The notes: a model not told the origin generated them from the sequence alone. Counted from the first letter of the stretch, positions 20,670 to 33,940 are shown. The stretch: DNA of 64,000 nt from Lonsdalea britannica (GCF_002111595.1 NZ_LUTN01000005.1:180425-244424); one strand, 5' to 3'. Translations and numbers: made by a program.

Positions 20670-20695
20670 AAAAAGTAAGCAAGCGCTTACTTTTT
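20670..20695. repeat. Perfect 11-bp inverted repeat upstream of aegA
   Basis: AAAAAGTAAGC and GCTTACTTTTT are exact reverse complements separated by AAGC. The site is 86 bases before the aegA start. It could be a repressor operator (the AGTAAGC/GCTTACT core resembles TetR-family sites) or an AT-rich two-way terminator of the FUSC transcript. The low GC of the stem favours an operator slightly. Confidence 0.6.
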
Positions 20696-20711
20696 GTTAT
20701 TTTACAGATAA

Positions 20712-23476
<2,765 letters not shown>

Positions 23477-23598
23477 ATAATAATCCGTAAGTTTGTGCTT
23501 AGTTAATATTTTTGTCTGTGATATATAGCATCGCAGCGTTTATATCGTCTCTGCTAACCTCGGACGCCACGATTTGCGTCATTATCATGGAGTGAACT

Positions 23599-24318
23599 AT
23601 GACCTGCCATTTCGTCAGGTGGACCAGCACGGAAGTTTTGCCCAGTCTGCAACGCCTGTCTGACGACCTGATCGCCTCAACGCAAAGTTTTTCGATGAAG
23701 CGGCGCGAGCGCTACCTGAAAAGCCGGGCGTTATTGGCAGAACTCATGTTTTATCTGTTTGGCTATCCAATGTTGCCCCCATTGGCGACGGCGCCCAATG
23801 GCCGCCCCTGTTTTAGCGATATCAACCTGCCCAGCTTCAGCCTGAGCTACGCGGGGAATACCATCGGGCTACTGTTGAGCGAGTCAGGCAGTGTGGGAAT
23901 GAGTATGGAGATCATCCATGTACGGGCGTCCCAACAGCCGCAGTCGGTATGGCAAACGCAGGCGGAAAAGGCGTGGGTAGACGCTCAAATCGATCCGCTG
24001 GAAGCCGCCTCTCAGCTTGCAGTCATCCGCCAGTCCGTGCTCAAAATACCGGAATTTAATCTGAAGGGGAGCGAGTCATTGAAGCTTCATCCGGCGTCCG
24101 GACGACTGCGCGTAGCGCATTTGCCGGAGGTAGAGGCGATGAGCGACATCGACGATTATCTGGCCTGGGCCTGCGCGCGGACGCCTCAGCTAAACCGTCT
24201 GGTACTGTGGAACTACACGGTGGCGGGAGGGCTCAGCAAGACATCGGAGATTGTTCAGCAACAGCGCCAGTCAGCGCGGTTTATGAAATTGACCAGCCAC
24301 CCGGCGGAAAAAAAATAA
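23599..24318 (+). CDS. yieE: YieE-like phosphopantetheinyl transferase homologue with altered active site
   Basis: A 239-residue relative of E. coli YieE, a 4'-phosphopantetheinyl transferase-like protein, next to adeP as in E. coli. Shared stretches include SRALLAELMF, NGRPCFSDINLPSFSLSYAGN and RQSVLKI. In active Sfp/AcpT-type enzymes a GxDxE motif binds magnesium; YieE has GLDME, whereas this protein has GMSME (residues 100-104), so the metal-binding Asp is Ser102. The WxxKEA motif is also absent, being replaced by VIRQSV. It is therefore probably not a standard PPTase. The gene ends in a strong terminator. E. coli yieF, which lies between yieE and adeP, is missing here. Confidence 0.82.
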   Translation: MTCHFVRWTSTEVLPSLQRLSDDLIASTQSFSMKRRERYLKSRALLAELMFYLFGYPMLPPLATAPNGRPCFSDINLPSFSLSYAGNTIGLLLSESGSVGMSMEIIHVRASQQPQSVWQTQAEKAWVDAQIDPLEAASQLAVIRQSVLKIPEFNLKGSESLKLHPASGRLRVAHLPEVEAMSDIDDYLAWACARTPQLNRLVLWNYTVAGGLSKTSEIVQQQRQSARFMKLTSHPAEKK

Positions 24319-24345
24319 CGCGGCGATGGCCGCGTTATTTTTATC
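24311..24345 (+). terminator. Rho-independent terminator after yieE
   Basis: An 11-bp perfect stem (AATAACGCGGC / GCCGCGTTATT) with a GATG loop, followed by T-rich sequence. It overlaps the yieE stop codon. The A-run on the other side may let it also stop adeP transcripts. Confidence 0.88.
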
Positions 24346-24432
24346 GTCATCAGGAAAGAGGACAACGTCCTGTCATCGTCCCGAGTTCGTTGAATCAATC
24401 GTGGCCCCCAGCTGTTTTAGCCAGGGCAAACC

Positions 24433-25770
24433 TCAATGGGCGTCCACGAAGACAATTTTCAACAGGAACAGCAGAGCAACCACCACCACACACGGGCTGA
24501 TTTCACGCCAGCGTCCGGTCGCCGCTTTCATCACGCAGTAGGAGATAAACCCGAGGGCGATCCCTTCCGTGATGGAAAAGCTGAACGGCATCATGACGGC
24601 AGTGATAAACGCCGGCACGGCTTCCGTCAGGTCTTCCCATTTCACGCGTGAAAGGCTGGACGTCATCAGTACGCCCACGTAAATCAGCGCGCCCGCCGCG
24701 GCGTAGGCCGGCACCATTCCCGCCAACGGCGACAGGAACATCACCAGCAGGAACAACACGCCCACCACCACGGCCGTCAGGCCAGTGCGACCGCCGACCG
24801 AGACGCCGGAGGAGCTTTCAATATAAGCCGTCACGGAAGACGTACCGATAAAGGCGCCCGCGACGGAGCTGATGCTGTCCACATAGAGCGCGCGCTTCAT
24901 CCCTGGGAATTTGCCCTTTTCATCCGCCAGCCCCGCTTTTTCGGTCACGCCGATCAGCGTACCGGAGGAGTCGAACAGGTTAACCAGCATGAAGGAGAAG
25001 ATGACGCCGGAGAGTCCGAGGTTCAACGCCCCCGCCAGATCAACCTGACCCACGACGTTAGTGACGCTCGGCGGCAACGAGAAGACGCCGGTATATTTCA
25101 CATCACCCAGCAGCAGGCCAATGGCCGTCGTGATAACGATGGAGATCAGCACCGCCGCATGGATGTTGCGTGAGGCGAGCACCACGATAATGAAGAAACC
25201 GAGCACGCCCAGCAGCACGCTGTGCGAGGTCAGTTTACCCACAGCAACCAGCGTATCCGCATTCGGCACGATGATCCCGGCGTTTTTCAGCCCCATCATC
25301 GCGATAAACAGGCCGATGCCGCTGGCGATCCCTAAACGCAGACACTGCGGGATATTGGCGATCATCCAGTAGCGGATCTGGAACACGGACAACAACAGGA
25401 AACCGATTGCGCCCCAGAAAATAGCGCCCATCGCCACCTGCCAGGGAAGGCCCATCGCGCCGACTACGGCAAAAGCGAAGAAGGCGTTAAGACCCATCGC
25501 AGGCGCCAACGCTACCGGCAGGTTCGCCAGCAGGCCCATCAGGATACTGCCGAAGGCGGCGATCAGACAGGTGGTGACAAAGACGGCCTGCGTATCCATT
25601 CCGGCCACGCCGAGGATTTGCGGGTTAACAAAAACGATGTAGACCATCGTCAGGAACGTCGTGAAGCCCGCAATCGTTTCAGTACGCGCCGTGGTGCCGT
25701 GCTGACGTAATTTGAACACGCGTTGCAGCAACCCACGCTCAGACGCGGAGCCAGTTTGAGATTTATCCAT
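24433..25770 (-). CDS. adeP: Adenine/purine permease of the AzgA-like NCS2 group
   Basis: A 445-residue inner-membrane protein that imports adenine with protons. The text matches E. coli AdeP (YieG): an N-terminal HGTTARTETIAGFTTFLTMVYIVFVNPQILG, then LAPAMGLNAFFAF and, in the second half, NLFDSSGTLIGVTEKAGL and GTSSVTAYIESSSGVSVGGRTGLTAVVVG. The position between yieE and yieH is the same as in E. coli. Its leader has no purine riboswitch that I can see. Confidence 0.93.
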   Translation of the reverse strand: MDKSQTGSASERGLLQRVFKLRQHGTTARTETIAGFTTFLTMVYIVFVNPQILGVAGMDTQAVFVTTCLIAAFGSILMGLLANLPVALAPAMGLNAFFAFAVVGAMGLPWQVAMGAIFWGAIGFLLLSVFQIRYWMIANIPQCLRLGIASGIGLFIAMMGLKNAGIIVPNADTLVAVGKLTSHSVLLGVLGFFIIVVLASRNIHAAVLISIVITTAIGLLLGDVKYTGVFSLPPSVTNVVGQVDLAGALNLGLSGVIFSFMLVNLFDSSGTLIGVTEKAGLADEKGKFPGMKRALYVDSISSVAGAFIGTSSVTAYIESSSGVSVGGRTGLTAVVVGVLFLLVMFLSPLAGMVPAYAAAGALIYVGVLMTSSLSRVKWEDLTEAVPAFITAVMMPFSFSITEGIALGFISYCVMKAATGRWREISPCVVVVALLFLLKIVFVDAH

Positions 25771-26030
25771 GAGTCATAATAGCCTGAAGAAAGGAAAAGA
25801 TTATCCGTCAGGTATCCTATACCAAAATTCTCAGCGGTTGACGCTGTCGCCTCGTTTTTTTATCTACCATAAGGACATCCTATGAATATGCGGAAGTGGT
25901 GGAAGGTGACAGCGGGAACATGAAGCACGGGCGTGCGAATTCGGCCTTCGCCCACGGCCACAAGCGATTACAACCGTCCCATTGTGCAGTAAAGTAAAAG
26001 TATCTTTTGTCTCCCCGGTTAAGGAAGGTC
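25771..26030. promoter_or_regulatory. Divergent promoter region, adeP / yieH
   Basis: 260 bases between divergent genes. AT-rich stretches near both ends are suitable for promoters. Purine repressor sites (ACGCAAACGTTTTCGT type) were looked for and not found. Confidence 0.35.
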
Positions 26031-26705
26031 ATGTCCCAGATTGAGTGCGTTTTCTTTGACTGCGACGGAACGCTGGTCGATACCGAAGTTCTGTGCTGTC
26101 AGGCCTACGTGAATGTGTTCGCCACCTACAACATCTCGCTGGCATTAGAGCAATTCATCGCGGAGTTTAAAGGCGTCAGGCTTCACGACATCATTCTCCG
26201 CACCTGCGAACGTTATCATTTGACGCAAGACATGGCCGTGCTGGAGCAGGAGTATCGTGACGAGATCGCCCGTTTGTTTGACGCGGCCCTGCAACCCATT
26301 CCAGGCGTACGCGAACTGCTGGGAAAATTGCAGGTTCCGACGGCGGTCGTCTCTAACGGGCCGGTGAGTAAAATGCAGCGCACGCTGGGAAAAACGGCGC
26401 TTCTGCCCTTCTTCAACGACCATCTTTACAGCGGTTACGACATTCAAACCTGGAAACCGGATCCGGCAATCCTCTACTACGCCGCCGACCAGATGAAGGT
26501 GGCGATTGAACGCTGTATTTTGGTGGAAGACTCAGAAGCTGGCGTACAAGCAGGCATTTCCGCCGGGATTCCCGTGTTTTATTATTGCGCCGATACGCTC
26601 AACCGCCCCATTCATCACCCGCTGGTCACCCAGTTCGATGATATGCGCCAACTGCCCGCGCTCTGGCGCGAACGCGGCTGGTCTACGTTGACATCAGTGC
26701 GCTGA
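26031..26705 (+). CDS. yieH: HAD-family phosphatase YieH (6-phosphogluconate phosphatase)
   Basis: A cytoplasmic HAD hydrolase of 224 residues. Motif I is FFDCDGTLVDTE (nucleophile Asp10, acid Asp12), motif II VVSNGP, motif III the Lys in TWKPDPAI and motif IV VEDSEAGV. It aligns along its length with E. coli YieH, including SGYDIQ.WKPDPA and LPALWRERGW. The ATG at 26031 has AAGGAAGG upstream and gives the family N terminus; an earlier in-frame start at 26007 is unsupported. It keeps the E. coli order after adeP. Confidence 0.93.
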   Translation: MSQIECVFFDCDGTLVDTEVLCCQAYVNVFATYNISLALEQFIAEFKGVRLHDIILRTCERYHLTQDMAVLEQEYRDEIARLFDAALQPIPGVRELLGKLQVPTAVVSNGPVSKMQRTLGKTALLPFFNDHLYSGYDIQTWKPDPAILYYAADQMKVAIERCILVEDSEAGVQAGISAGIPVFYYCADTLNRPIHHPLVTQFDDMRQLPALWRERGWSTLTSVR

Positions 26706-26709
26706 GCAG

Positions 26710-27426
26710 TCAGGCCGTCGCCTTGCCTCTGGCGACTTTCTGGACGCGTCGGCCGCCATAACGACGGCTGATGCCGGTCGCCAGCACATCCAGCGCCAAG
26801 CACATGACAAAATAAACCAACGCCACGAACAGGAAGACCTCCAGCGGATACACCATGCTGCGGTTGTTGACCTGCGTCGCCAGAAACGTCAGCTCGCCGA
26901 CGCCCACGATATACGCCAGCGATGTATCTTTGATCAGGGAAATCCACTGGTTAATGAACGACGGCACCATCATGCGCAGCGCCTGAGGCAAGACGATGTA
27001 GCCCAGCGTCTGCCAGCGATTAAAGCCGAGCGACAGCCCCGCCTGCCACTGACCGCGGCCTATCGCCACAATCCCGGCTTTAACCCCATGAGCAAGATAA
27101 GCGGAGGCGATCAGCGCCAACGCGCAAACGACGGTGGTGATTTCCGGGATATCCACGCCGAACAGCACAGGCAACAGGAAGTAGGTCCAGAAAATCAGCA
27201 TGATGACGGGAATAGCCCGGAAAAAACCCAACACCATCGCCAACAGCGCGGCCAGCCAGCCCCGGGACATCGCCAGCGCGATGCCGAGCAGCGTGCCGAG
27301 TATGGCCGAGGCGACGCCCGCCATCAGGCTAATCGCCAACGTCAGCGCCGCTCCGCCCAGCGGCCCGTCGGGAAACGTGCCCCACATCAGATAGGTGAAG
27401 TTATCGCGGATGATCGTAAAATCCAT
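26710..27426 (-). CDS. Amino-acid ABC transporter permease
   Basis: A PAAT-family inner-membrane subunit of 238 residues with multiple spans; the EAA-type loop reads GLSLGFNRWQTLGYIVLPQALRMMVPS, where QAGLSLG replaces the usual EAARALG. It follows its partner permease after one base. The C-terminal tail is basic. No ATPase gene follows: the next gene (yieH) is convergent and ends 4 bases away. The importer must borrow an ATPase, perhaps one encoded at another locus. Confidence 0.9.
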   Translation of the reverse strand: MDFTIIRDNFTYLMWGTFPDGPLGGAALTLAISLMAGVASAILGTLLGIALAMSRGWLAALLAMVLGFFRAIPVIMLIFWTYFLLPVLFGVDIPEITTVVCALALIASAYLAHGVKAGIVAIGRGQWQAGLSLGFNRWQTLGYIVLPQALRMMVPSFINQWISLIKDTSLAYIVGVGELTFLATQVNNRSMVYPLEVFLFVALVYFVMCLALDVLATGISRRYGGRRVQKVARGKATA

Positions 27427-27427
27427 T

Positions 27428-28180
27428 TCAGCGCGCCTCCGTCGATTTTCGCTGTTGACGCCACATACCCCATCCCTCTAGCAGCGCAATGGCGCCGATA
27501 TAAAACACCGTGGCGACGCCGAAGGCCTGAAAGGTCCGCAGCGTCTCGGTTTCCACCTGACGTGAAGCGTAAGACAGTTCCGCCACGCCGATCGCCATCG
27601 CCAACGACGAGTTCTTGATGACGTTCATGTACTGTCCGAGCAAGGGCGGAAAGGCGATGCGCAGCGCCTGAGGCAACAACACATAACGCATTGCCTGCCA
27701 GCTGGTTAGGCCGAGCGCCTGCGCGGCATACTTCTGTCCTGTGGCGACGCCCGCCATGCCCGCGCGTAGTTCTTCGGCGATGAAGGCGCTGGAGTAGAGC
27801 GTCAGACCCAGTAGTCCGGCGAGAAATTCAAAGGAAGGCCACGGCAGTGCTAATCCCAGCGCAGAAAGTTCATGCGGGGTGTTCAGCCACTGCATCACCG
27901 ACGACGGGAACAACTGCCCGGCCCCGAAGTACCAGAAAAATAGCTGAACCAGCAGCGGCGTGTTGCGAAACAGGGCGCTATAGGCGACAGCCAGCCAACG
28001 CGGAACGGGCATGTGGCTGTCGCGAGCGGCGGCCAGCACCATGCCGAATAGCGTGGCCAGGACCACGGTGGCGGCGGACAGGCCGAGGGTCATCAGGAAA
28101 CCCTGCCATAGCCATGCCAGATATTGCGGCGCCAGCAGCCACTCCGTCAGCCAGTGTTGTATCGTTTCAGGAAACATCAT
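27428..28180 (-). CDS. Amino-acid ABC transporter permease
   Basis: First permease of the second importer, about 250 residues from the ATG at 28180 (a TTG at 28189 is an alternative). FRNTPLLVQLFFWYFGAGQLFP and the EAA loop KYAAQALGLTSWQAMRYVLLPQALRIAFP are typical of PAAT permeases such as GltJ. It lies 61 bases after the binding-protein gene; a GC hairpin fills that gap and may lower read-through so that binding protein is made in excess. Confidence 0.9.
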   Translation of the reverse strand: MMFPETIQHWLTEWLLAPQYLAWLWQGFLMTLGLSAATVVLATLFGMVLAAARDSHMPVPRWLAVAYSALFRNTPLLVQLFFWYFGAGQLFPSSVMQWLNTPHELSALGLALPWPSFEFLAGLLGLTLYSSAFIAEELRAGMAGVATGQKYAAQALGLTSWQAMRYVLLPQALRIAFPPLLGQYMNVIKNSSLAMAIGVAELSYASRQVETETLRTFQAFGVATVFYIGAIALLEGWGMWRQQRKSTEAR

Positions 28181-28190
28181 AAACAACAAT

Positions 28191-28213
28191 GCCCCCCGCG
28201 GTGCGGAGGGCGA
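28191..28213 (-). other. GC hairpin between binding-protein and permease genes
   Basis: GCCCCCC and GGAGGGC flank GCGGTGC, giving an imperfect GC-rich stem-loop between the two genes. No good T-run follows on the transcribed strand, so I read it as an mRNA-stabilising or attenuating structure, not a true end. Confidence 0.45.
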
Positions 28214-28241
28214 ATGAGAGCATCAGTCATCTGTGGGAAAA

Positions 28242-29078
28242 TCAGCTTTTAGGTTGTTGATCTAACGGCGCAAACTTAAAGTCGCCGCGCGGCTGTGCGG
28301 AAAGCGTCTCCGGCCCGAACCAACGGTTATAGATCTTCTCTGCCTCACCCTGTTTTTCCAGTGCCGACAGCGCGTCGCTCACCTTTTGCGTCAACGCGTC
28401 TTCCCCTTTGGGGATACCAATACCCTGATATTCGCGCGTGATGCTGAACGGCGAGATTTCAAACTCCGCCTTCTGCGCCGCCGGGACGTTCGCCAGCAGA
28501 CCGACCAGTTTGGCGTCATCCTGCGTGATCGCCTGCACGTTGCCGTTACGCAGCGCCGCGAAAGCCAGCGGGGTGTCATCGTAGGAGATCACTTTGGCCG
28601 TCGGGTAGTGCTCGCGCAGCGTGATTTCCTGCACGGTGCCTTTATCCGCCCCAATGCGCAGGTTTTTGATATCTTCCGGCGTTTTCAGGACGCCTTTGCG
28701 GGCGATGAATTTCTGTCCGGTGGAGAAGTAAGGAATACTGAAATTGACCTGTTTGGCGCGTTCGTCGGTGATCGTGAAGTTAGCGGCGATGAGATCCACT
28801 TTTTTCGAGACCAGCAGCGGAATGCGGTTTGCGGGGTTGGTGGCGCGCAGCTCGACTTTGACGCCTAGCGCTTTGCCGACAGCTTCGGCGATATCGACAT
28901 CGTAGCCCACCAGCTTCTTGCTCTGGGGATCCACATAACCAAACGGCGGGTTGCTATCGAACACGGCGACTTTGACTACGCCGGACTTCTGAATATCCGC
29001 CAATTTATCCGCCTGAGCGGTCCCTGTCAGCGTGGCCAATCCGGCCACCAGCGTTAACGTCAAAAAGCGATTTTTCAT
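28242..29078 (-). CDS. Amino-acid ABC transporter, periplasmic substrate-binding protein
   Basis: A family 3 solute-binding protein of 278 residues. The signal peptide (MKNRFLTLTLVAGLATLTGTAQA) is followed by ADKLADIQKSGVVKVAVFDSNPPFGYVDPQSKKLVGYDVDIAEAVGKALG and VDLIAANFTITDERAKQVNFSIPYF, the standard ligand-binding pattern. It heads a three-gene operon with two permeases and no ATPase. A polar amino acid such as Glu/Asp, Gln or Cys is likely, but the ligand cannot be decided from sequence. Confidence 0.93.
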   Translation of the reverse strand: MKNRFLTLTLVAGLATLTGTAQADKLADIQKSGVVKVAVFDSNPPFGYVDPQSKKLVGYDVDIAEAVGKALGVKVELRATNPANRIPLLVSKKVDLIAANFTITDERAKQVNFSIPYFSTGQKFIARKGVLKTPEDIKNLRIGADKGTVQEITLREHYPTAKVISYDDTPLAFAALRNGNVQAITQDDAKLVGLLANVPAAQKAEFEISPFSITREYQGIGIPKGEDALTQKVSDALSALEKQGEAEKIYNRWFGPETLSAQPRGDFKFAPLDQQPKS

Positions 29079-29208
29079 GTGTTATCCCTGCCCCGTTTTT
29101 TATAGGTTATAGGCTAACACCCGACTAAATATAGGGAAATAACATATCCGACTATAATATAATGTTATGTTACATATCCCGCCGGTCGCGATATTTTTTC
29201 CGCCCGGA

Positions 29209-29235
29209 AAAAGAAAAAGCCCCGCAGTGCGAGGC
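29209..29235 (-). terminator. Terminator of the pst-phoU operon
   Basis: On the minus strand GCCTCGC/GCGGGGC forms a short stem followed by a T-rich run (the A-rich stretch at 29209-29218 on the plus strand), 27 bases after the phoU stop. Confidence 0.8.
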
Positions 29236-29261
29236 TTATCGGTGAGGCAGGAACCAAGACG

Positions 29262-29993
29262 TTAGCTGTCTTTTTTCGCATCGTTTTCGATGAGCAATTT
29301 TTCCAGCGCATCGCCGCCGACATGGCGGAAATCCTGGCCTTTGACGAAATAGAAAATAATTTCGCAAATATTCTGGCAGCGGTCGCCGATACGTTCGATG
29401 GAACGCGCGCAGAACAACGCGGTCAACACGCTCGGAATAGTGCGCGAGTCTTCCATCATGTAGGTCATCAGCTGACGCACGATGCCCTCGTACTCCTTGT
29501 CCACCTTGCGGTCTTCCCGATAGATGCGGATCGCCTCTTCCAGATCCATTCGGGCAAACGCGTCCAGCACGTCGTGCAGCATCTGCACCGTGTGCAGCCC
29601 CATAGACTCCAGGCTGACCAACAGCGGCTGATGCTGGTGCGAGAATTTCTCCAGCGCCGTGCTGCAGATTTTGTCCGCCACGTCGCCGATGCGTTCCAGT
29701 TCGGAAATCGTCTTGATGATCGCCATAACCAGACGCAGATCGCTCGCCGTAGGCTGACGTTTGGCAATGATGCGCACGCAGGCTTCATCAATGCTCACTT
29801 CCATCATATTAACCTTGGCGTCGCCTTCGATGACGCGTTTGGCCAGATCTTCATCCTGGTTATGCATCGCCGTGATGGCGTCCGTCAGTTGCTGCTCCAC
29901 CAGCCCGCCCATCGTCATCACCTGAGTGCGAATGTGCTCAAGCTCAGCATTGAACTGACCGGAGATATGTTTATTTAGATTGAGGTTTTCCAT
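29262..29993 (-). CDS. phoU: Phosphate signalling protein PhoU
   Basis: A peripheral protein of 243 residues that links the Pst transporter to the PhoR sensor and keeps the Pho regulon off when phosphate is ample. The N terminus [30 protein letters not shown] matches E. coli PhoU almost exactly, and two three-helix repeats with E(x)xRIGD-type metal sites ([12 protein letters not shown] and [12 protein letters not shown]) are present. The ATG at 29993 has GGGGAG upstream; the longer open frame to 30089 overlaps pstB and is rejected. It is the last gene of pstSCAB-phoU. Confidence 0.97.
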   Translation of the reverse strand: MENLNLNKHISGQFNAELEHIRTQVMTMGGLVEQQLTDAITAMHNQDEDLAKRVIEGDAKVNMMEVSIDEACVRIIAKRQPTASDLRLVMAIIKTISELERIGDVADKICSTALEKFSHQHQPLLVSLESMGLHTVQMLHDVLDAFARMDLEEAIRIYREDRKVDKEYEGIVRQLMTYMMEDSRTIPSVLTALFCARSIERIGDRCQNICEIIFYFVKGQDFRHVGGDALEKLLIENDAKKDS

Positions 29994-30006
29994 CAAACTC
30001 CCCTGA

Positions 30007-30798
<792 letters not shown>

Positions 30799-30835
30799 CT
30801 AGCGGTGGTGCTGCTACGCAACACTCGACAGGGTT

Positions 30836-31723
30836 TTAGGCGCTTTTCTTAGCGAACAGCACGCGCGCCACAATATTCAGCAACAGAACGCAGAGCGTAA
30901 TCAGCAGCACACCGGCCCAAGCCAGATCCTGCCACTCCTTGAAGGGACTCATGGCGAACTTGAAGATGGTGACCGGCAGGTTGGCTATCGGATTCATCAG
31001 ATCGGTGCTCCAGAACTGATTCGACAGCGAGGTGAACAGCAGCGGCGCCGTTTCCCCGGCGATACGCGCCACCGCCAGTAAAATCCCGGTGATGATGCCG
31101 GATACCGAGGCTTTCAGGGTAATGGCGGAAATCATTTTCCACTTCGGCGTTCCCAGCGCATATGCGGCTTCGCGCAGGCTGTCCGGCACCAGCTTCAGCA
31201 TGTTTTCAGTCGTTCGGATCACGATCGGCACCTGCAACAGCGCCAGTGCGATCACGCCAGCCCAGCCGGAGAAATGCTCCATCTTCGCCACCACCAGCGT
31301 ATAAACGAAGAGGCCGACCACAATGGAAGGCGCCGACAGCAAAATATCGTTAATGAAGCGAATCACTTCGGCGATCAGCGATTTACGGCCGTACTCCGCC
31401 AGATAGATACCGGCCAGAATACCCAGCGGCGTGCCGAACAAGGTCGCCCATAAGATCAGCAGTCCACTGCCGACGATCGCATTCGCCAGACCGCCTCCCG
31501 GGGTGTTGGGCGGCGGCGTCATCTCAGTGAACAGCGCCATCGACATGCCGTCGAATCCCCGGGTAAAAGTGGAGAACAGAATCCAGATCAGCCAGAACAG
31601 CCCGAACGCCATGGTCAACATGGACAGGCACAGCGCGATACGGTTTTTCTGCCGACGCCAGGACTGCATTTTGCGTCGATTGCGCGCTATCTCGTCGCTG
31701 CGTTCGATTTCCATCGTCGCCAT
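30836..31723 (-). CDS. pstA: Phosphate ABC transporter permease PstA
   Basis: A 295-residue inner-membrane subunit of the phosphate importer. A charged N-terminal tail is followed by hydrophobic spans and the EAA loop [20 protein letters not shown]. The gene shares one base with the end of pstC, showing tight coupling. Length is the family norm (296 in E. coli). Confidence 0.96.
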   Translation of the reverse strand: MATMEIERSDEIARNRRKMQSWRRQKNRIALCLSMLTMAFGLFWLIWILFSTFTRGFDGMSMALFTEMTPPPNTPGGGLANAIVGSGLLILWATLFGTPLGILAGIYLAEYGRKSLIAEVIRFINDILLSAPSIVVGLFVYTLVVAKMEHFSGWAGVIALALLQVPIVIRTTENMLKLVPDSLREAAYALGTPKWKMISAITLKASVSGIITGILLAVARIAGETAPLLFTSLSNQFWSTDLMNPIANLPVTIFKFAMSPFKEWQDLAWAGVLLITLCVLLLNIVARVLFAKKSA

Positions 31724-32682
31724 CAGCTCGCTCCCTCATTTTTCGCCAGACGCATGATCATAAATTTCGAGCAGGCCAGGACAATGAATGTAATCACAAA
31801 CAGAATCAGCCCCAGCTCCATCAGCGCCGCAGTATGCAGCCCGGAATCCGCCTCGGCGAATTCGTTGGCCAGCGCGGAGGTAATGCTATTGCCAGGCATA
31901 AACAGCGAAACGCTGTCCAACTGATAGGTATTACCGATAATGAAGGTCACCGCCATGGTCTCGCCTAACGCGCGGCCCAGACCCAGCATGACGCCGCCAA
32001 TCACCCCATTTTTGGTGAACGGCAGCACGATGTGCCAGATCACTTCCCAGGTGGTGCAGCCAATGCCGTAAGCCGACTCTTTCATCATAACCGGCGTCTG
32101 CTCAAAGACGTCGCGCATAACGGCGGCGATATAAGGGATGATCATGATGGCCAGAATCACGCCCGCGGCCAGAATACCAATGCCGAAGGCAGGACCGGTG
32201 AATAAGGCCCCCACGAACGGGATCGCTGACAGTACGTTTCCTACCGGCTGTTGAAAATATTGCGCGAACAGCGGGGCAAAAATAAACAGCCCCCACATGC
32301 CGTACACGATGCTGGGGATCGCCGCCAGCAGCTCAATGGCGACGCCTAATGGACGTTTGAGCCAGCCCGGAGCCAGCTCCGTCAGAAATAGCGCGATGCC
32401 GAAACTGATGGGTATAGCGATAATCAGTGCGATCAAGGAGGTGACGATGGTGCCGTAAATCGGGACCAGCGCACCGAATTTACCAGCGGGTGCATCCCAC
32501 TCTTTCGTCCACAGGAATGAAAAACCGAAGGTTTGAATACTGGGCCAGGACGCAATAATCAGAGAAACGATAATACCGCCCAGCAGCAACAACGTTAACA
32601 GCGCCGCCAACCGGACCACCGCGCCGAAGATCACGTCGCCATGTTTTCCTGGTGGAGTAATGGTTGGCTTATATTCAGCCAT
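31723..32682 (-). CDS. pstC: Phosphate ABC transporter permease PstC
   Basis: A 319-residue partner of PstA in the membrane pore. It shows the PstC pattern [44 protein letters not shown] and the coupling loop [22 protein letters not shown]. coli PstC has 319 residues too. It lies about 120 bases after pstS; a hairpin in that gap may separate the abundant binding protein from the membrane genes. Confidence 0.96.
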   Translation of the reverse strand: MAEYKPTITPPGKHGDVIFGAVVRLAALLTLLLLGGIIVSLIIASWPSIQTFGFSFLWTKEWDAPAGKFGALVPIYGTIVTSLIALIIAIPISFGIALFLTELAPGWLKRPLGVAIELLAAIPSIVYGMWGLFIFAPLFAQYFQQPVGNVLSAIPFVGALFTGPAFGIGILAAGVILAIMIIPYIAAVMRDVFEQTPVMMKESAYGIGCTTWEVIWHIVLPFTKNGVIGGVMLGLGRALGETMAVTFIIGNTYQLDSVSLFMPGNSITSALANEFAEADSGLHTAALMELGLILFVITFIVLACSKFMIMRLAKNEGAS

Positions 32683-32729
32683 ACAACTCTCTTCCTAATA
32701 AACTGGGATAACCCAATGAAAAGTTCAAA

Positions 32730-32759
32730 GGTGGATATGCCGTTTCCGGTTTATCCACC
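32730..32759 (-). other. Hairpin between pstS and pstC
   Basis: GGTGGATA and TATCCACC pair across a 14-base loop that can pair further. It stands 46 bases past the pstS stop. Intercistronic hairpins here commonly protect the pstS part of the message; that role is inferred. Confidence 0.5.
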
Positions 32760-32805
32760 TCTCAGTGACTACATAATGGGAAACGTTCTATCGTACAACG
32801 TCCGA

Positions 32806-33846
32806 TTAGTACAGGGCTTTACCTTCACTGTCTTTAATCTGGGTTTTCCACGCTGCGCGCACCTGCTCAACGACCTCTTTCGGCAATGTCGCGTAATCCA
32901 GCGCTTCCGCCTGAGCAGCGCCTTTATCGTAAGCCCAGTCGAAGAACTTCAGCACTTCTTTGCCGATCTCAGGTTTATTCTGCGTTTTTTGCAGCAAGAT
33001 GAAGGTGGTGGAGGTGATAGGCCATGCGTCGCTGCCCTTCTGGAAGGTCAGGTCCTGTGCGAAGGATTTGCTCCAGTCTACGCCTTTCGCCGCATTACTG
33101 AACGACGCGCCAGACGGGCTGACCGCTTGACCGTCAGCGGAGATCAACTTGGTGTAAACCAGGTTGTTCTGTTTAGCATAGGCGTATTCAACGTAGCCGA
33201 TAGAACCCGGCAGACGCTGTACGAAAGCGGCAATCCCGTCGTTGCCTTTACCGCCCAGACCGGTCGGCCAGCTCACGGTGTTGCCGGACCCGACTTTCTC
33301 TTTCCACTGTGCGTTGACCTTAGCCAGGTAGCTGGTGAATACGTAGGAGGTGCCTGAACCGTCTGCACGGCGGACCACGGCGATATCCTGATTCGGCAGC
33401 TTGACGTTCGGGTTCAGCTTAGCGATAGCCGGATCATTCCATTTTTTAATGGTGCCCAGGTAGATATCGCCCAGCGTTTTGCCATCCAGCGTCAGCTCAC
33501 CCTGCTTTACGCCCTGAACGTTAACCGCCAGCACGATGCCGCCGATGACGGTTGGGAACTGGAACAGTTTGTCCTGAGTCAGCTTCTCATCCGTCAACGG
33601 AGCATCGGATGCGCCGAAATCGACGGTCTTCGCCGTCACCTGTTTAACACCACCGGAAGAACCAATACCTTGATAGTTAACTTTATTGCTGGTTTCTTTC
33701 TGGTAGGAGTCAGCCCATTTGGCATAGACCGGCGCGGGGAATGTCGCACCTGCGCCGGTGATGTTAACGGCAGCGAAAGCAGAGACGGTAGTCAGAGAAA
33801 CACTTGCTGCAACAATACTGGCAACAGTGGTACGAATCAGTTTCAT
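32806..33846 (-). CDS. pstS: Periplasmic phosphate-binding protein
   Basis: A phosphate-binding protein of 346 residues with a signal peptide ([25 protein letters not shown], mature start [14 protein letters not shown]). Phosphate-contact stretches [26 protein letters not shown] and [16 protein letters not shown] are all present. It is the first gene of the pst operon and is preceded by a Pho box. Confidence 0.97.
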   Translation of the reverse strand: MKLIRTTVASIVAASVSLTTVSAFAAVNITGAGATFPAPVYAKWADSYQKETSNKVNYQGIGSSGGVKQVTAKTVDFGASDAPLTDEKLTQDKLFQFPTVIGGIVLAVNVQGVKQGELTLDGKTLGDIYLGTIKKWNDPAIAKLNPNVKLPNQDIAVVRRADGSGTSYVFTSYLAKVNAQWKEKVGSGNTVSWPTGLGGKGNDGIAAFVQRLPGSIGYVEYAYAKQNNLVYTKLISADGQAVSPSGASFSNAAKGVDWSKSFAQDLTFQKGSDAWPITSTTFILLQKTQNKPEIGKEVLKFFDWAYDKGAAQAEALDYATLPKEVVEQVRAAWKTQIKDSEGKALY

Positions 33847-33940
33847 AATCCCTCCTGTGGGATATTGTCAACGTGTAGACCCAGAGCGAGTGTGTATTAT
33901 CAGAGTGTAGTTTGCTGCAGCAAAAAATAGGTCAATTCGG

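Noticed and set aside
24319..25800. Purine riboswitch or PurR site near adeP
   Set aside because: No matching core structure or palindrome was found in the leader or downstream gap.
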